From Thiobacillus sp. (GTDB lineage: Bacteria > Pseudomonadota > Gammaproteobacteria > Burkholderiales > Thiobacillaceae), in the NCBI GenBank assembly GCA_030679915.1, contig JAUXRY010000005.1, positions 82,005 to 146,004 of the forward strand: a stretch of 64,000 bases of DNA, read 5' to 3'. Positions 1 to 9,193 of the stretch are shown in pieces. Numbering within the stretch: position 1 is the first letter of the stretch; every line of letters begins with the position of its first letter. The notes under the pieces were generated by a model. The model ran no database searches, had not been told where the DNA came from, and worked only from the letters and a program-made list of their open reading frames with translations. Position numbers and translations under genes: made by a program.

Positions 1-840
1 ACCGCCGATCAGGTTTTTGTAGGAAACGGCTCTGATGAAGTGCTGGCGCATGCATTCATGGCATTGCTTAAGCACGATCAACCGATCCTGTTCCCCGATA
101 TCACCTATAGCTTTTACCCGGTGTATTGCGGATTATATGAAATAGCCTATCAAACGATCCCGCTTAATGAATCGTTCGAGATATCCGTTGACGACTACCT
201 GACGCCCAACGGCGGGGTGATTTTCCCCAACCCCAACGCGCCGACCGGGTGTCTGCTGGCCCAGAGTGAGCTTGAGCGTCTGCTTGCTGGAAATCCCGAT
301 TCGGTCGTCGTGATCGACGAGGCGTATATCGATTTTGGTGGCGAATCAGCGGTGGCGTTGGTTGCACGTTATCCGCAGTTGCTGGTGACGCGTACCTTGT
401 CCAAGTCGCACGCACTGGCAGGCCTGAGGGTCGGCTATGCCATTGGACAGCCACATCTTATCGAGGCCCTGAATCGGGTGAAGGACAGTTTCAATTCCTA
501 TCCGCTTGATCGCTTTGCCCAGGCCGGTGCACTGGCGTCAATCCAGGATCACGCCTACTTCGAGGACATCTGCGCGAAAGTCGTGGCAAGCCGTACACGG
601 CTGGTGGCAGCCATGTCTGCGTTGGGTTTCGACATACTGCCTTCGGAAGCCAATTTTATTTTTGCGCGGCATTCCAACCACAGTGGCGCAGATTTGGCCG
701 CAGCCTTGCGTGAACGCAGTATTATCGTGCGTCATTTCCGCACCCCAGCACGCATTGCGCCGTTTTTACGCATCACCGTCGGCACCGATACGCAATGTAA
801 AGCGCTGGTCGACGCGTTGAAAGCGATTGTGGCCTGCTAG
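1..840 (+). CDS. hisC: Histidinol-phosphate aminotransferase, 5' end cut by window edge
   Basis: PLP-dependent class I/II aminotransferase that converts imidazole-acetol phosphate to histidinol phosphate in histidine synthesis. The reading frame is open from base 1, so about 80-90 N-terminal residues lie outside the window. Visible are the family motif GNGSDE near the start, the NPNAPTG substrate/PLP segment, an IDEAY motif, and the PLP-lysine segment [15 protein letters not shown]. The C-terminus is complete. It is followed 30 bases later by hisB and is part of the his operon. Identification rests on motifs plus the flanking his genes. Confidence 0.95.
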   Translation, partial: TADQVFVGNGSDEVLAHAFMALLKHDQPILFPDITYSFYPVYCGLYEIAYQTIPLNESFEISVDDYLTPNGGVIFPNPNAPTGCLLAQSELERLLAGNPDSVVVIDEAYIDFGGESAVALVARYPQLLVTRTLSKSHALAGLRVGYAIGQPHLIEALNRVKDSFNSYPLDRFAQAGALASIQDHAYFEDICAKVVASRTRLVAAMSALGFDILPSEANFIFARHSNHSGADLAAALRERSIIVRHFRTPARIAPFLRITVGTDTQCKALVDALKAIVAC

Positions 841-870
841 AATCCTATTACAGACTTAAACTCAAACGCC

Positions 871-1458
871 ATGCGCACCGCCCAAGTTACCCGCAATACC
901 CTGGAAACCCAGATCTCGGTCAGCCTTAATCTTGATGGCACCGGCGTCAGCACGCTCGCCACCGGCGTGCCGTTCCTTGACCACATGCTCGACCAGATCG
1001 CGCGCCACGGCCTGATTGATCTGGATATCCAGGCCAAAGGGGATTTGCACATCGATGCCCACCACACGGTTGAGGATACGGGTATTACGCTGGGCCAAGC
1101 TTTCGCACAGGCATTGGGCGACAAGCGGGGCATCCGTCGCTACGGCCATGCTTACGTGCCACTCGACGAAGCACTGTCCCGTGTGGTGATTGATTTGTCG
1201 GGTCGGCCAGGGTTGGAGTATCACGTCGATTACACACGTGCGCGCATCGGTGACTTCGACGTTGACCTGTTTCTCGAATTTTTCCGCGGCTTCATTAATC
1301 ACGCGGGAGTCACATTGCACATCGACAACCTGCGCGGAATTAATGCTCACCATCAAGCCGAAACCATTTTCAAGGCGTTTGGCCGGGCGCTGCGCATGGC
1401 TGTTGAAGCCGATCTGCGCATGGGGGATGTTTTACCTTCGACGAAGGGTTCCCTGTGA
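871..1458 (+). CDS. hisB: Imidazoleglycerol-phosphate dehydratase
   Basis: Dehydrates imidazole-glycerol phosphate to imidazole-acetol phosphate (histidine pathway, cytoplasm). The 195-residue product is the monofunctional length, with no N-terminal histidinol phosphatase domain as in the E. coli fusion. The metal-binding histidine motifs [14 protein letters not shown] and [18 protein letters not shown] are all present. The stop overlaps the GTG start of hisH, which implies translational coupling. Confidence 0.97.
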   Translation: MRTAQVTRNTLETQISVSLNLDGTGVSTLATGVPFLDHMLDQIARHGLIDLDIQAKGDLHIDAHHTVEDTGITLGQAFAQALGDKRGIRRYGHAYVPLDEALSRVVIDLSGRPGLEYHVDYTRARIGDFDVDLFLEFFRGFINHAGVTLHIDNLRGINAHHQAETIFKAFGRALRMAVEADLRMGDVLPSTKGSL

Positions 1459-2141
1459 GTGTTGATATTGCCGTCATCGATTACGGCATGGCCAACTTGC
1501 GTTCGGTCGTTAAAGCGATTGAGCATGTTGCACCCGCGCTCAGCGTAGTGGTGACGTCCGACCCCGTCGTAATCGCCGAGGCCGGTCGTGTCGTTTTTCC
1601 GGGGCAGGGCGCTGCACCTGACTGTATGCGTGAGATCGATGCGCGCGGGTTACGCCAGGTGATCATCGACGCGGCCCACAGCAAACCGTTTCTGGGCATT
1701 TGCATGGGCTTGCAAGTGTTGTTCGAACACAGTGAGGAAGGCGATGCCGACTGTCTGGGGATTTTGCCCGGCACCGTGCAGCGTTTTCCGCATGAAGCGA
1801 TGGTTGACTCGGCTGGGGATAAGTTGAAAGTGCCTCACATGGGCTGGAACAACGTTCATCAGGCAGCCCCTCATCCAATGTGGGTGGGTATTGAAGAAGG
1901 CGCACGCTTTTACTTCGTGCACAGTTATTTCGTGCAGCCGACATCGCCGGATGTGATCGCCGGGTTTTCGCATTACCCGTTCCCGTTCACCTGCGCGGTG
2001 GCCACCGACAATATTTTTGCTGTCCAGTTTCATCCGGAAAAGAGCGGTAACGACGGATTGACGTTGCTGGGCAATTTTGTAACCTGGAATCCAGGCGAAA
2101 CCGAATCCGCTTGTGATATGACCGGCGCTGCCTGCGCTTAA
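1455..2141 (+). CDS. hisH: Imidazole glycerol phosphate synthase, glutamine amidotransferase subunit
   Basis: Glutaminase subunit of the HisF-HisH enzyme; it supplies ammonia to HisF. The class I amidotransferase nucleophile is in [13 protein letters not shown] and the His-Glu pair is in [11 protein letters not shown]. At 228 residues it is slightly longer than usual because of a short tail after [10 protein letters not shown]. The GTG start at 1455 overlaps the hisB stop (GTGA). HisF lies downstream in the same operon, after hisA. Confidence 0.96.
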   Translation: MSVDIAVIDYGMANLRSVVKAIEHVAPALSVVVTSDPVVIAEAGRVVFPGQGAAPDCMREIDARGLRQVIIDAAHSKPFLGICMGLQVLFEHSEEGDADCLGILPGTVQRFPHEAMVDSAGDKLKVPHMGWNNVHQAAPHPMWVGIEEGARFYFVHSYFVQPTSPDVIAGFSHYPFPFTCAVATDNIFAVQFHPEKSGNDGLTLLGNFVTWNPGETESACDMTGAACA

Positions 2142-2159
2142 CTTTTTTACTGTATTGCC

Positions 2160-2915
2160 ATGCTAATAATTCCTGCGATCGACCTTAAAGACGGCCACTG
2201 CGTGCGCCTGGAACAAGGCGAAATGGACAGTGCCACTGTCTTTTCCGAAGATCCTGCGGCGATGGCGCTGCACTGGAAAAACCTGGGCGCGCGACGCTTG
2301 CATCTGGTCGACCTTAACGGTGCGTTTGCGGGCAAACCCATCAACGATGCGGCGATCCGTTCCATCGTGGCGGCTGTGGGTGACGACATGCCGGTGCAAC
2401 TTGGCGGCGGTATTCGTGACCTTGCCACCATCGAGCGCTATCTCGACGACGGCGTGCGCTACGTCATCATTGGTACTGCCGCGGTTAAAAACCCCGGTTT
2501 TCTGCACGAAGCCTGCGATGCCTTTCCTGGCCATGTGATGGTCGGGCTGGACGCCAAGGAGGGCAAGATTGCGGTTGAGGGTTGGTCCAAGATTACTGGT
2601 CATGACGTGATCGATCTGGCCAAGCGTTTCGAAGGCTACGGCGTGGAAGCCATCATCTACACAGACATTGGCCGCGATGGCATGCTGAGCGGCGTCAACA
2701 TCGAAGCCACCCAGCGGTTGGCGCAAGCCCTGTCGATCCCCGTGATTGCCAGCGGCGGTGTGACCAATCTTGACGATGTCAAAGCGCTGTCCGTGGTGGC
2801 CAAAGATGGCATTATTGGCGCGATTACCGGTCGAGCCATTTACCAGGGCACGCTTGATTTCCCGCAAGCGCAAAAGCTGGCCGACGAACTTGCCGGCGGC
2901 GTGTTCGGGGTTTGA
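2160..2915 (+). CDS. hisA: ProFAR isomerase (phosphoribosylformimino-5-aminoimidazole carboxamide ribotide isomerase)
   Basis: A (beta/alpha)8-barrel enzyme that isomerises ProFAR to PRFAR, the HisF/HisH substrate. It begins [12 protein letters not shown] with the first catalytic Asp, has the phosphate-binding GGGIRD loop and a second half [14 protein letters not shown] carrying the other Asp. Length is 251 residues, normal for the family. The ATG lies 18 bases after the hisH stop. Confidence 0.97.
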   Translation: MLIIPAIDLKDGHCVRLEQGEMDSATVFSEDPAAMALHWKNLGARRLHLVDLNGAFAGKPINDAAIRSIVAAVGDDMPVQLGGGIRDLATIERYLDDGVRYVIIGTAAVKNPGFLHEACDAFPGHVMVGLDAKEGKIAVEGWSKITGHDVIDLAKRFEGYGVEAIIYTDIGRDGMLSGVNIEATQRLAQALSIPVIASGGVTNLDDVKALSVVAKDGIIGAITGRAIYQGTLDFPQAQKLADELAGGVFGV

Positions 2916-2931
2916 TCCGGAATCAACAGAC

Positions 2932-3687
2932 ATGCTAGCCAAACGCATCATTCCCTGTCTCGACGTCACCAATGGCCGTGTGGTCAAGGGCACCAATTTT
3001 GTTGAGCTGAAAGACGCCGGCGACCCGGTCGAAATCGCGCGCCGCTACAACGATGAAGGCGCGGACGAGCTGACGTTTCTCGATATCACCGCCTCATCGG
3101 ATAACCGTGACCTGATTTTGCACATCATTGAAGCCGTCGCTTCGGAAGTGTTTATTCCACTCACGGTCGGTGGCGGCGTGCGTGTCGTGGCCGATATTCA
3201 GCGTTTGTTGAACGCAGGCGCCGACAAGGTCAGCATCAATACCTCTGCGGTCACCAATCCGCAGTTGGTCAAGGATGCATCCGACCGCTACGGCAACCAG
3301 TGCATCGTGGTGGCCATTGATTCCAAGCGCGTCGGCGACCATTGGGAAGTCTTCACCCACGGCGGCCGGACGGCCACTGGGCTCAATGCCATTGAGTGGG
3401 CCAGGAAAATGGAAGCCTATGGCGCGGGCGAACTGCTGCTCACCTCGATGGATCGTGATGGCACCAAGAGCGGGTTCGACCTGGAGCTGACGCGGGCGAT
3501 TTCCGATGCGGTGGATATACCGATCATCGCCAGTGGGGGTGTGGGTAATCTGCAACATTTGGTCGATGGCGTCAAAGAAGGCCGCGCCGATGCAGTGCTG
3601 GCCGCGAGCATTTTTCACTTCAGCGAACACGGTATCGAAGAAGCCAAGCGCTACATGAAGCAGCATGGCATCGAGGTGCGTTTGTGA
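2932..3687 (+). CDS. hisF: Imidazole glycerol phosphate synthase, cyclase subunit
   Basis: Cyclase barrel that uses ammonia from HisH to close the imidazole ring, releasing IGP and AICAR. I place the start at the ATG at 2932 ([12 protein letters not shown], with the catalytic Asp 11), not at upstream in-frame codons inside hisA. Length is then 251 residues. The second catalytic Asp is in [12 protein letters not shown]. The stop overlaps the GTG start of hisI. Confidence 0.97.
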   Translation: MLAKRIIPCLDVTNGRVVKGTNFVELKDAGDPVEIARRYNDEGADELTFLDITASSDNRDLILHIIEAVASEVFIPLTVGGGVRVVADIQRLLNAGADKVSINTSAVTNPQLVKDASDRYGNQCIVVAIDSKRVGDHWEVFTHGGRTATGLNAIEWARKMEAYGAGELLLTSMDRDGTKSGFDLELTRAISDAVDIPIIASGGVGNLQHLVDGVKEGRADAVLAASIFHFSEHGIEEAKRYMKQHGIEVRL

Positions 3688-4070
3688 GCGATTGGCTCGA
3701 CGCCGTCAAATGGGATGCACATGGCCTGGTACCGGCTATCGCGCAGGACGCATCCACGGGTGAAATCCTGATGGTGGCGTGGATGAATCACGAGGCACTG
3801 GAAGAGACAGCGCGTACGTTGCGGGGTGTGTACTGGTCCCGTTCGCGCAACAAGTTGTGGCGCAAAGGTGAAGAATCTGGGCATGTACAGAACGTCAGTG
3901 AAATCCGTCTGGACTGCGACAATGACGTGGTGTTGCTGAAAATTGAACAAATAGGCGGGATCGCCTGCCATACAGGACGACGCTCCTGCTTTTTCCAGAA
4001 ACTGGACGGTGATCGCTGGGTCGCCACCACCCCAGTCATCAAAGACCCGGCTGAGATCTATAGCAAATGA
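3684..4070 (+). CDS. hisI: Phosphoribosyl-AMP cyclohydrolase
   Basis: Opens the adenine ring of PR-AMP in the third step of histidine synthesis. It is a stand-alone enzyme (128 residues), not fused to HisE as in enterobacteria. Visible are [30 protein letters not shown] and the zinc-site segment LDCDNDVVL, with the distal Cys residues in [14 protein letters not shown] start within GTGA overlapping the hisF stop; ATGA overlap with hisE downstream. Confidence 0.97.
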   Translation: MSDWLDAVKWDAHGLVPAIAQDASTGEILMVAWMNHEALEETARTLRGVYWSRSRNKLWRKGEESGHVQNVSEIRLDCDNDVVLLKIEQIGGIACHTGRRSCFFQKLDGDRWVATTPVIKDPAEIYSK

Positions 4071-4384
4071 GCGATATTCTCGACCGCATCGCAGAAACCC
4101 TGGAAGCCCGCAAATCGGCCTCCGCGGAGAATTCCTACGTGGCCAAGCTGTATGCCAAGGGCACCGATGCCATCCTGAAAAAAATCGGCGAAGAAGCGAC
4201 CGAGACCGTGATGGCGGCCAAGGACGACCAGAACGAAAAGATCATCTACGAAGTCGCTGATTTGTGGTTCCATACCCTGGTGCTGCTGGCGCACAAGGGT
4301 TTGAAGCCGGCAGATGTGCTGAACGAACTGGCGCGCCGTGAAGGCTTGTCTGGTTTGACAGAAAAGGCGAATCGACATGAGTGA
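4067..4384 (+). CDS. hisE: Phosphoribosyl-ATP pyrophosphatase
   Basis: Hydrolyses PR-ATP to PR-AMP and pyrophosphate, the second histidine step. It is a 105-residue alpha-helical MazG-like protein with the acidic metal-binding helix [13 protein letters not shown] and the helix [14 protein letters not shown]. It overlaps hisI by four bases at its start and hinT by eight bases at its end, so the his operon is translationally continuous into the HIT gene. Confidence 0.96.
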   Translation: MSDILDRIAETLEARKSASAENSYVAKLYAKGTDAILKKIGEEATETVMAAKDDQNEKIIYEVADLWFHTLVLLAHKGLKPADVLNELARREGLSGLTEKANRHE

Positions 4385-4727
4385 CTGCATTTTTTGCAAA
4401 ATTGCGGCAGGGCAGTTGCCGTGCAACAAGGTTTACGAAGACGATGCGTTGCTGGCGTTTCACGATATTCATCCGTTCGCGCGGGTGCATGTCCTGATTA
4501 TTCCGAAACTGCATATCGCATCACTGGCGGATTGCGCTCCTGAGCATGCAGGCCTGCTCGGCAAGATGCTGCTGTTGGCACCGAAGCTGGCCAAGGAACT
4601 GGGGCTCGATACCGGCTTCAAGACCTTGATCAACACGGGTCGTGGCGGCGGACAGGAAGTCTTCCATATTCACGTTCATGTATTTGGTGGGGGCGAGCCC
4701 GCTCCCGCGCATAAAATTAATTCATAA
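4377..4727 (+). CDS. hinT: HIT-family nucleotide hydrolase (HinT)
   Basis: Histidine-triad purine nucleoside phosphoramidase, 116 residues. The start [23 protein letters not shown] is typical (two Cys of a CxxC), and the catalytic triad [10 protein letters not shown] is near the C-terminus. In betaproteobacteria a HIT gene regularly sits between hisE and tatA, as here. Its physiological substrate is not shown by the sequence. Confidence 0.93.
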   Translation: MSDCIFCKIAAGQLPCNKVYEDDALLAFHDIHPFARVHVLIIPKLHIASLADCAPEHAGLLGKMLLLAPKLAKELGLDTGFKTLINTGRGGGQEVFHIHVHVFGGGEPAPAHKINS

Positions 4728-4738
4728 GGAGAATTACC

Positions 4739-4954
4739 ATGGGTAGCTTTAGCATTTGGCATTGGCTGATTGTGCTGGTTGTTGTGCTGCTGATTTTTGG
4801 CACCAAGAAACTGCGTAACATCGGTAGCGATCTGGGTGGCGCTGTCAAAGGTTTCAAAGAGGGTATGAAGGAAAATACGAACAAACTCGGTGATAAAACC
4901 GAAGAAGACGGGCATACCATAGACGTTGAGGTCAAGGACAAACACCACTCCTGA
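4739..4954 (+). CDS. tatA: Sec-independent translocase subunit TatA
   Basis: Pore-forming subunit of the twin-arginine export system of the inner membrane. The 71-residue protein has one N-terminal membrane helix ([15 protein letters not shown]), then the hinge [13 protein letters not shown] and an amphipathic helix with [13 protein letters not shown], and a charged tail. A strong ribosome-binding site (AAGGAG) lies 8-9 bases before the ATG, in keeping with the high stoichiometry of TatA compared with TatB and TatC. Confidence 0.95.
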   Translation: MGSFSIWHWLIVLVVVLLIFGTKKLRNIGSDLGGAVKGFKEGMKENTNKLGDKTEEDGHTIDVEVKDKHHS

Positions 4955-5016
4955 GACTAGGGGTGGAAGGATAGGGTTGCAATAGATTAACCGCTCCTTC
5001 CGCGCCCTGACCTGAC

Positions 5017-5493
5017 ATGTTTGATATCGGTTTTACAGAACTCCTCATGATCGGCGTTGTTGCGCTGATCGTCATCGGCCCAGAACGTCTGCCCAAAGTT
5101 GCGCGCACGTTTGGTCATTTATATGGCCGTATGCAGCGCTACGTCTCGGATGTGAAATCCGATATCAGTCGCGAAATCGATCTTGACGAATTAAAGCGTG
5201 CCGGCCAGGAGTTCAAGCAGTCGGTAGAGTCATCCGTGACCGATATCAAGCAGCAGACCTCCGTGGTTGATGATTATCTACGTGAAGAAACGAACAGCCT
5301 GGGTAAGGCGGTATCGTCCGTTGCGGATGACGATGAAATGCCTCCACTCAGTGAGCCTCAGGTGACACCACGTAAAGTTGAAGTGAGCCCCCAGCAAAGC
5401 CTGTCGCTCGAAGAGCCCGATCAGAATAAACCCTCAGCACCCGTTGCCATCATCGAAACGGCAGACAGTGACCCCGCTGGAAAATCCGCATGA
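5017..5493 (+). CDS. tatB: Twin-arginine translocase subunit TatB
   Basis: TatB forms the Tat substrate receptor with TatC. The start MFDIGFTELLMIGVVALIVIG carries the TatB-type Glu in the membrane helix and is followed by GPERLPKVARTFG. The amphipathic region and a long acidic, proline-rich cytoplasmic tail bring the length to 158 residues. The stop overlaps the ATG of tatC (ATGA). Confidence 0.95.
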   Translation: MFDIGFTELLMIGVVALIVIGPERLPKVARTFGHLYGRMQRYVSDVKSDISREIDLDELKRAGQEFKQSVESSVTDIKQQTSVVDDYLREETNSLGKAVSSVADDDEMPPLSEPQVTPRKVEVSPQQSLSLEEPDQNKPSAPVAIIETADSDPAGKSA

Positions 5494-6353
5494 GTGATAC
5501 TGAAAACTCCTTTGTCTCGCATCTCATCGAAATGCGGAATCGCTTGCTGCGCGCAGTGTTGGCAGTGGTCATCATTTTTATTGCCTTGTTTCCATGGGCG
5601 CAAGATATCTACGCGCTATTAGCCCAGCCCATGCTGGCCGCCTTGCCCAAGGGCGGCCAGATGATCGCTACTGAAGTCACCACGCCATTTTTTGTGCCGA
5701 TAAAGGTGACGATGATGGCCGCGTTTTTACTGGCCATGCCATGGGTGTTCTATCAGGCGTGGGCATTTGTAGCACCAGGCCTGTATCAGCATGAAAGGCG
5801 CATCGGCGTGCCACTGGTGGTTGCCAGTGTGATTCTTTTTTTACTGGGAATGTCGTTCGCTTACTTCCTGGTATTTCCGATTGTGTTCGGATTTATCGTC
5901 GGAGTCGCCCCAGAGGGGGTGGCGGTGATGACAGACATTGGCAAATATCTTGATTTTGTGATGACCCTGTTCATGGCATTTGGCCTTACGTTTGAGGTTC
6001 CGGTTGCAGTGGTGTTGCTGGTCAAGATGGGCATGGTTTCGGTTGAGAAGCTGCGTGAGATTCGTCCTTACGTCATTGTCGGGGCCTTTGTCATCGGTGC
6101 GATTTTTACGCCGCCCGACGTGATTTCCCAGTTCATGCTCGCTATCCCAATGTGGTTTCTGTATGAACTGGGCATCCTCGTCGCATCGATGATTACCAAA
6201 CCCAAGCCAAAAGAGGGGGCGGATTACATGCCAATGAGTGAGTCCGAGATGGATGACGAGTTCGATCGCATCGAAGCGGGCGAGTCTGAATCCAGCCAGC
6301 CAAGCGCTACCGAACCAGACGTGGCAACACCCGACCCCGATCACCCCAAGTAG
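5490..6353 (+). CDS. tatC: Twin-arginine translocase subunit TatC
   Basis: Six-helix inner-membrane protein that recognises twin-arginine signal peptides. It begins with the conserved cytoplasmic segment FVSHLIEMRNRLLRA and has the family motifs FYQAWAFVAPGLYQHERR and FGLTFEVPVAVVLL (conserved Phe/Glu). The last 45 or so residues are an acidic, low-complexity tail beyond the usual end (287 residues against about 250). Last gene of the his-hinT-tat run. Confidence 0.96.
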   Translation: MSDTENSFVSHLIEMRNRLLRAVLAVVIIFIALFPWAQDIYALLAQPMLAALPKGGQMIATEVTTPFFVPIKVTMMAAFLLAMPWVFYQAWAFVAPGLYQHERRIGVPLVVASVILFLLGMSFAYFLVFPIVFGFIVGVAPEGVAVMTDIGKYLDFVMTLFMAFGLTFEVPVAVVLLVKMGMVSVEKLREIRPYVIVGAFVIGAIFTPPDVISQFMLAIPMWFLYELGILVASMITKPKPKEGADYMPMSESEMDDEFDRIEAGESESSQPSATEPDVATPDPDHPK

Positions 6354-6381
6354 CGTACTAAATTAGGGCGCAAATTCAAGC

Positions 6382-6410
6382 AATGCCCTGATATGGGGCA
6401 TTTTCAGAAA
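6382..6410 (+). terminator. Hairpin after tatC (possible terminator)
   Basis: A perfect 7-bp inverted repeat AATGCCC / GGGCATT with a 7-base loop, followed by TTTC. It lies 28 bases after the tatC stop and about 50 bases before the amt promoter. A weak intrinsic terminator for the his-tat operon is the simplest reading. A role as a binding site upstream of the sigma-54 promoter cannot be excluded. Confidence 0.5.
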
Positions 6411-6453
6411 TTGTTTATACGCACTTGCCTTCCATATCAAACACATAGGTGTT

Positions 6454-6469
6454 TGGTACATTAATTGCT
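6454..6469 (+). promoter_or_regulatory. Sigma-54 (RpoN) promoter of amt
   Basis: TGGTACATTAATTGCT matches the RpoN consensus TGGYAYR-N4-TTGCW at every fixed position. The invariant GG (6455-6456) and GC (6467-6468) are separated by exactly 10 bases. The predicted start of transcription is near 6480, about 20 bases before the amt ATG. Nitrogen control through NtrC is known for ammonium transporters, which supports the call. Confidence 0.8.
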
Positions 6470-6501
6470 GATAAACAGCGCCATCTAATGGGGAGCGTTG
6501 C

Positions 6502-7704
6502 ATGGAATCGTTGAAAACGGGCAGTGATGTATTGTTTGTGTTGTTGGGAGGCATCATGGTGTTGGCCATGCATGCCGGATTTGCCTTTCTGGAACTGGGT
6601 ACGGTCCGCAAGAAAAACCAGGTCAATGCTCTGGTCAAAATAATCACCGACTTTTCGGTTTCCACGATTGCCTATTTCTTCATTGGCTACAGCGTGGCCT
6701 ATGGCGTCAGCTTCTTTTCCAGTGCTGAAGTGCTGTCAGCAAAAAATGGCTACGATCTGGTCAAATTCTTTTTCCTGCTGACCTTTGCGGCAGCCATTCC
6801 GGCGATCGTGTCGGGCGGTATTGCCGAGCGTGCGCGCTTCAATCCTCAATTGGCTGCCACGTTTGCGCTGGTTGGATTGGTTTACCCGTTCTTTGAAGGC
6901 ATCGTCTGGAACGGTAATTACGGCATTCAGGACTGGTTGGCGTTGACATTTGGAGCCAGTTTTCACGACTTTGCCGGGTCGGTCGTGGTGCACGCAATGG
7001 GGGGGTGGATAGCCCTGCCTGCGGTGCTGCTGCTGGGTGCGCGTCGTGGCCGCTACAACAAAGACGGCATGGTCTCGGCACACCCCCCGTCAAACATCCC
7101 GTTTTTGGCATTGGGCGCATGGATTCTCACGGTAGGCTGGTTCGGCTTCAATGTAATGTCGGCGCAACTGATTGAAGCGGTATCCGGTTTGGTGGCCGTG
7201 AATTCTCTGATGGCGATGGTGGGCGGCACGCTGGCGGCCATGGTGATTGGCCGCAATGACCCGGGTTTCATCCACAACGGCCCGCTGGCCGGTCTGGTAG
7301 CAGTGTGCGCCGGGTCTGACCTGATGCATCCGCTGGGTGCACTGGCCACCGGTGTGATTGCCGGTGCGCTGTTTGTCTGGATGTTTATGGTGACGCAGAA
7401 CCGCTGGAAAATCGACGATGTGCTCGGCGTGTGGCCGCTGCATGGATTATGCGGTGCTTGGGGCGGCATTGCCGCAGGCATCTTCGGCGCCAAGGCGCTG
7501 GGCGGAATGGGCGGCGTCAGCCTGGCATCGCAAGTGATAGGCACGCTGGGTGGTGTAGTCGTGGCACTGGTTGGCAGTCTGGTGGTGTATGGCGTACTGA
7601 AGCAGTTTGTGGGCCTGCGGCTGGATGCAGAAGCGGAATTCAATGGCGCCGACCTCAGTATTCACAAGGTTTCCGCTACAGCCGAACGCGAAACCAACTG
7701 GTAA
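6502..7704 (+). CDS. amt: Ammonium transporter, Amt/MEP/Rh family
   Basis: Inner-membrane ammonium channel of 400 residues with about eleven predicted helices. Family features visible: MHAGFAFLELGTVRKKN in the first helices, IPAIVSGGIAERARF, DFAGSVVVHAMGGWIALPAV with a pore His, and WPLHGLCGAWGGIAAGIFG with the second pore-type His. There is no glnK next to it, unlike many glnK-amtB pairs. It is preceded by a sigma-54 promoter and followed by a strong hairpin. Confidence 0.93.
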   Translation: MESLKTGSDVLFVLLGGIMVLAMHAGFAFLELGTVRKKNQVNALVKIITDFSVSTIAYFFIGYSVAYGVSFFSSAEVLSAKNGYDLVKFFFLLTFAAAIPAIVSGGIAERARFNPQLAATFALVGLVYPFFEGIVWNGNYGIQDWLALTFGASFHDFAGSVVVHAMGGWIALPAVLLLGARRGRYNKDGMVSAHPPSNIPFLALGAWILTVGWFGFNVMSAQLIEAVSGLVAVNSLMAMVGGTLAAMVIGRNDPGFIHNGPLAGLVAVCAGSDLMHPLGALATGVIAGALFVWMFMVTQNRWKIDDVLGVWPLHGLCGAWGGIAAGIFGAKALGGMGGVSLASQVIGTLGGVVVALVGSLVVYGVLKQFVGLRLDAEAEFNGADLSIHKVSATAERETNW

Positions 7705-7741
7705 TACGCTTTGATATACCGGTTGGATCAGCTTCGCTAAC

Positions 7742-7780
7742 TGGACGCCCTATGAATTCATGGGGCGTCCATTTCAGTTC
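7742..7780 (+). terminator. Terminator-like hairpin after amt
   Basis: TGGACGCCC pairs perfectly with GGGCGTCCA (7742-7750 and 7763-7771), and the loop itself contains the palindrome TGAATTCA. The 3' side is followed by the T-rich start of the repeat array (TTTCAG...TTTCATTTC). It probably ends amt transcription; the T tract is interrupted by C and A. Confidence 0.6.
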
Positions 7781-7930
7781 ATTTCATTTCAGTTCATTTC
7801 ATTTCATTTCATTTCATTTCAGTACAGTACAGTACAGTACAGTACAGTACAGTACAGTACAGTACAGTACAGTACAGTACAGTACAGTTCAGTTCAGTTC
7901 AGTTCAGTTCGGTTCAGTTCAGTTCGGTTT
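7771..7930. repeat. Pentanucleotide tandem repeat array, three sequence blocks
   Basis: About 32 consecutive 5-base units. First comes a block of ATTTC with three AGTTC units interspersed, then 13 uninterrupted AGTAC units (7821-7885), then five AGTTC units (7886-7910) and GGTTC/AGTTC variants to about 7930. Blocks of identical variants are what slipped-strand expansion leaves. The array lies between the convergent amt and kinase genes, and its right end (7894-7930) encodes the last residues and stop of the kinase. The AGTAC block has no stop codon in any frame on either strand. Confidence 0.97.
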
Positions 7931-9180
7931 TTCTGGTTTTTCTGCAATTGACGCACGTGTCTGCGACGTTCATCCTGCAGTTGTTCAAGCTGACGATCAA
8001 TTTGTACGACATCGGGATATTGTTCGGTGTATTCCAGAAGTAGTTCTGTGCGCTTGATGCGCAATTCAACCAGTTTTTTGTCGAGGCCGAGCAAGTAGGC
8101 ATCCGCTTTTATCGGGTTTGATTGCTTCGGACCCGTGCTAGCGTCAGGCAAGCTGTCTTCGGATTGTGACGGACCTTGAGTTGATGTTGCACTTGCCTTC
8201 GGAGTGCGTGTGTTTTGCGTGGTTTGAATTGCTGTCAGAGGCTTCTCGATGAAGTGCTCTATCACAATGATCCCGAGCCCGATCAATACAAATACGCCAA
8301 AGGGTGTTCCAAACGCCAGCGCAGGCAACAAGCGGGAGACCTTGTTGCTGGGTAACTTTTCGGGTTTGCGTGCCATGTTCGCAGCCAACGTGTGGAGATC
8401 ATTGACAAGCGTGCGGGCATCCGGCCGGGCGTTGGGGTCCTTGTGAAGCATGCGTGTGAGCAGATCAATCAGTTCGGTACGCAGATTGGGGCGAAAGGTG
8501 GATGCCGGGGCGGGAGGTTCATGTATCACCCGATAGACAATGGACGGCAGGCTATCGCCGTCGAATGCATATTGCCCGGTCAGCATTTCATAAAGCACTG
8601 CGCCCAGCGAGAAGATATCTGAGCGACCCTCCACTTCACGTCCCATCGCTTGTTCGGGTGACATGTAGCGGGGCGACCCGAGCATTTGTCCGGCCAGGGT
8701 ATGGCCGCTATTGGTCAGGTGTGCGATTCCGAAGTCAGTCAGTTTGATGCGTCCATTGCGACCCGTGACAACGACATTGGCGGGTTTGACATCGCGATGG
8801 ATGACGCCGTGCTCGTGGGCAAACGCCAACGCCTCGGCCATTTGCAGTGTGGTATCGAGCGCCAGGTCGAGTGGCATGGGACCGTTGTTCATGACGTCGC
8901 GCAAGGTTGCACCAGGGAGGTGTTCCATGGCGATGTAAGCGAGTTCGTCGGTTTCGCCCACATCGAAAATGGTCACGATATTCGGATGTGACAACCGGCC
9001 TGCACTTTGCGCTTCGCGTAAAAAGCGTGTTTCAGCGCCGGCATCATCCTGACGGAGTTGTGCGATGGCCACGGTTTTGATCGCAACCGTACGTTCGATC
9101 AGCGGGTCGCGCGCACGCCAGACTGTACCCATTGCACCATGACCGATTTCGTCGAGGACTTCGTAGCGACCGATTTTCAT
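7894..9180 (-). CDS. Membrane-anchored eukaryotic-like Ser/Thr protein kinase
   Basis: Hanks-type kinase with complete catalytic motifs: glycine loop GHGAMG (res 13-18), Lys35 in VAIKT, HRDVKPAN (128-135), DFG (149-151), and the SPRYMSPEQ activation segment (169-177). A single membrane helix follows at about 284-306, so the kinase is cytoplasmic. The tail is probably periplasmic. It is charged and coiled-coil-like near residues 360-415 (ELLLEYTEQYPDVVQIDRQ), recalling the helical tail of Wzz/GumC proteins. The last ten residues (RTELN twice) are read from the pentanucleotide array. The start lies 13 bases after the stop of the SDR gene, so it appears to be the last gene of the hpn transcript. 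Substrate unknown. Confidence 0.93.
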   Translation of the reverse strand: MKIGRYEVLDEIGHGAMGTVWRARDPLIERTVAIKTVAIAQLRQDDAGAETRFLREAQSAGRLSHPNIVTIFDVGETDELAYIAMEHLPGATLRDVMNNGPMPLDLALDTTLQMAEALAFAHEHGVIHRDVKPANVVVTGRNGRIKLTDFGIAHLTNSGHTLAGQMLGSPRYMSPEQAMGREVEGRSDIFSLGAVLYEMLTGQYAFDGDSLPSIVYRVIHEPPAPASTFRPNLRTELIDLLTRMLHKDPNARPDARTLVNDLHTLAANMARKPEKLPSNKVSRLLPALAFGTPFGVFVLIGLGIIVIEHFIEKPLTAIQTTQNTRTPKASATSTQGPSQSEDSLPDASTGPKQSNPIKADAYLLGLDKKLVELRIKRTELLLEYTEQYPDVVQIDRQLEQLQDERRRHVRQLQKNQKNRTELNRTELN

Positions 9181-9193
9181 GGAAGGAGCAGGA

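Noticed and set aside
2163..2996. Long open frame on the minus strand opposite hisA
   Set aside because: It mirrors the hisA codon pattern, has no family features and lies entirely over a certain gene.
7771..7930. Possible CRISPR array
   Set aside because: Units are 5 bases and contiguous with no spacers; it is a simple tandem repeat.
7431..8057. Plus-strand frame of 208 codons running through the repeat array
   Set aside because: It starts inside amt in another frame, and the repeat array is open in all frames by its composition; no protein features.
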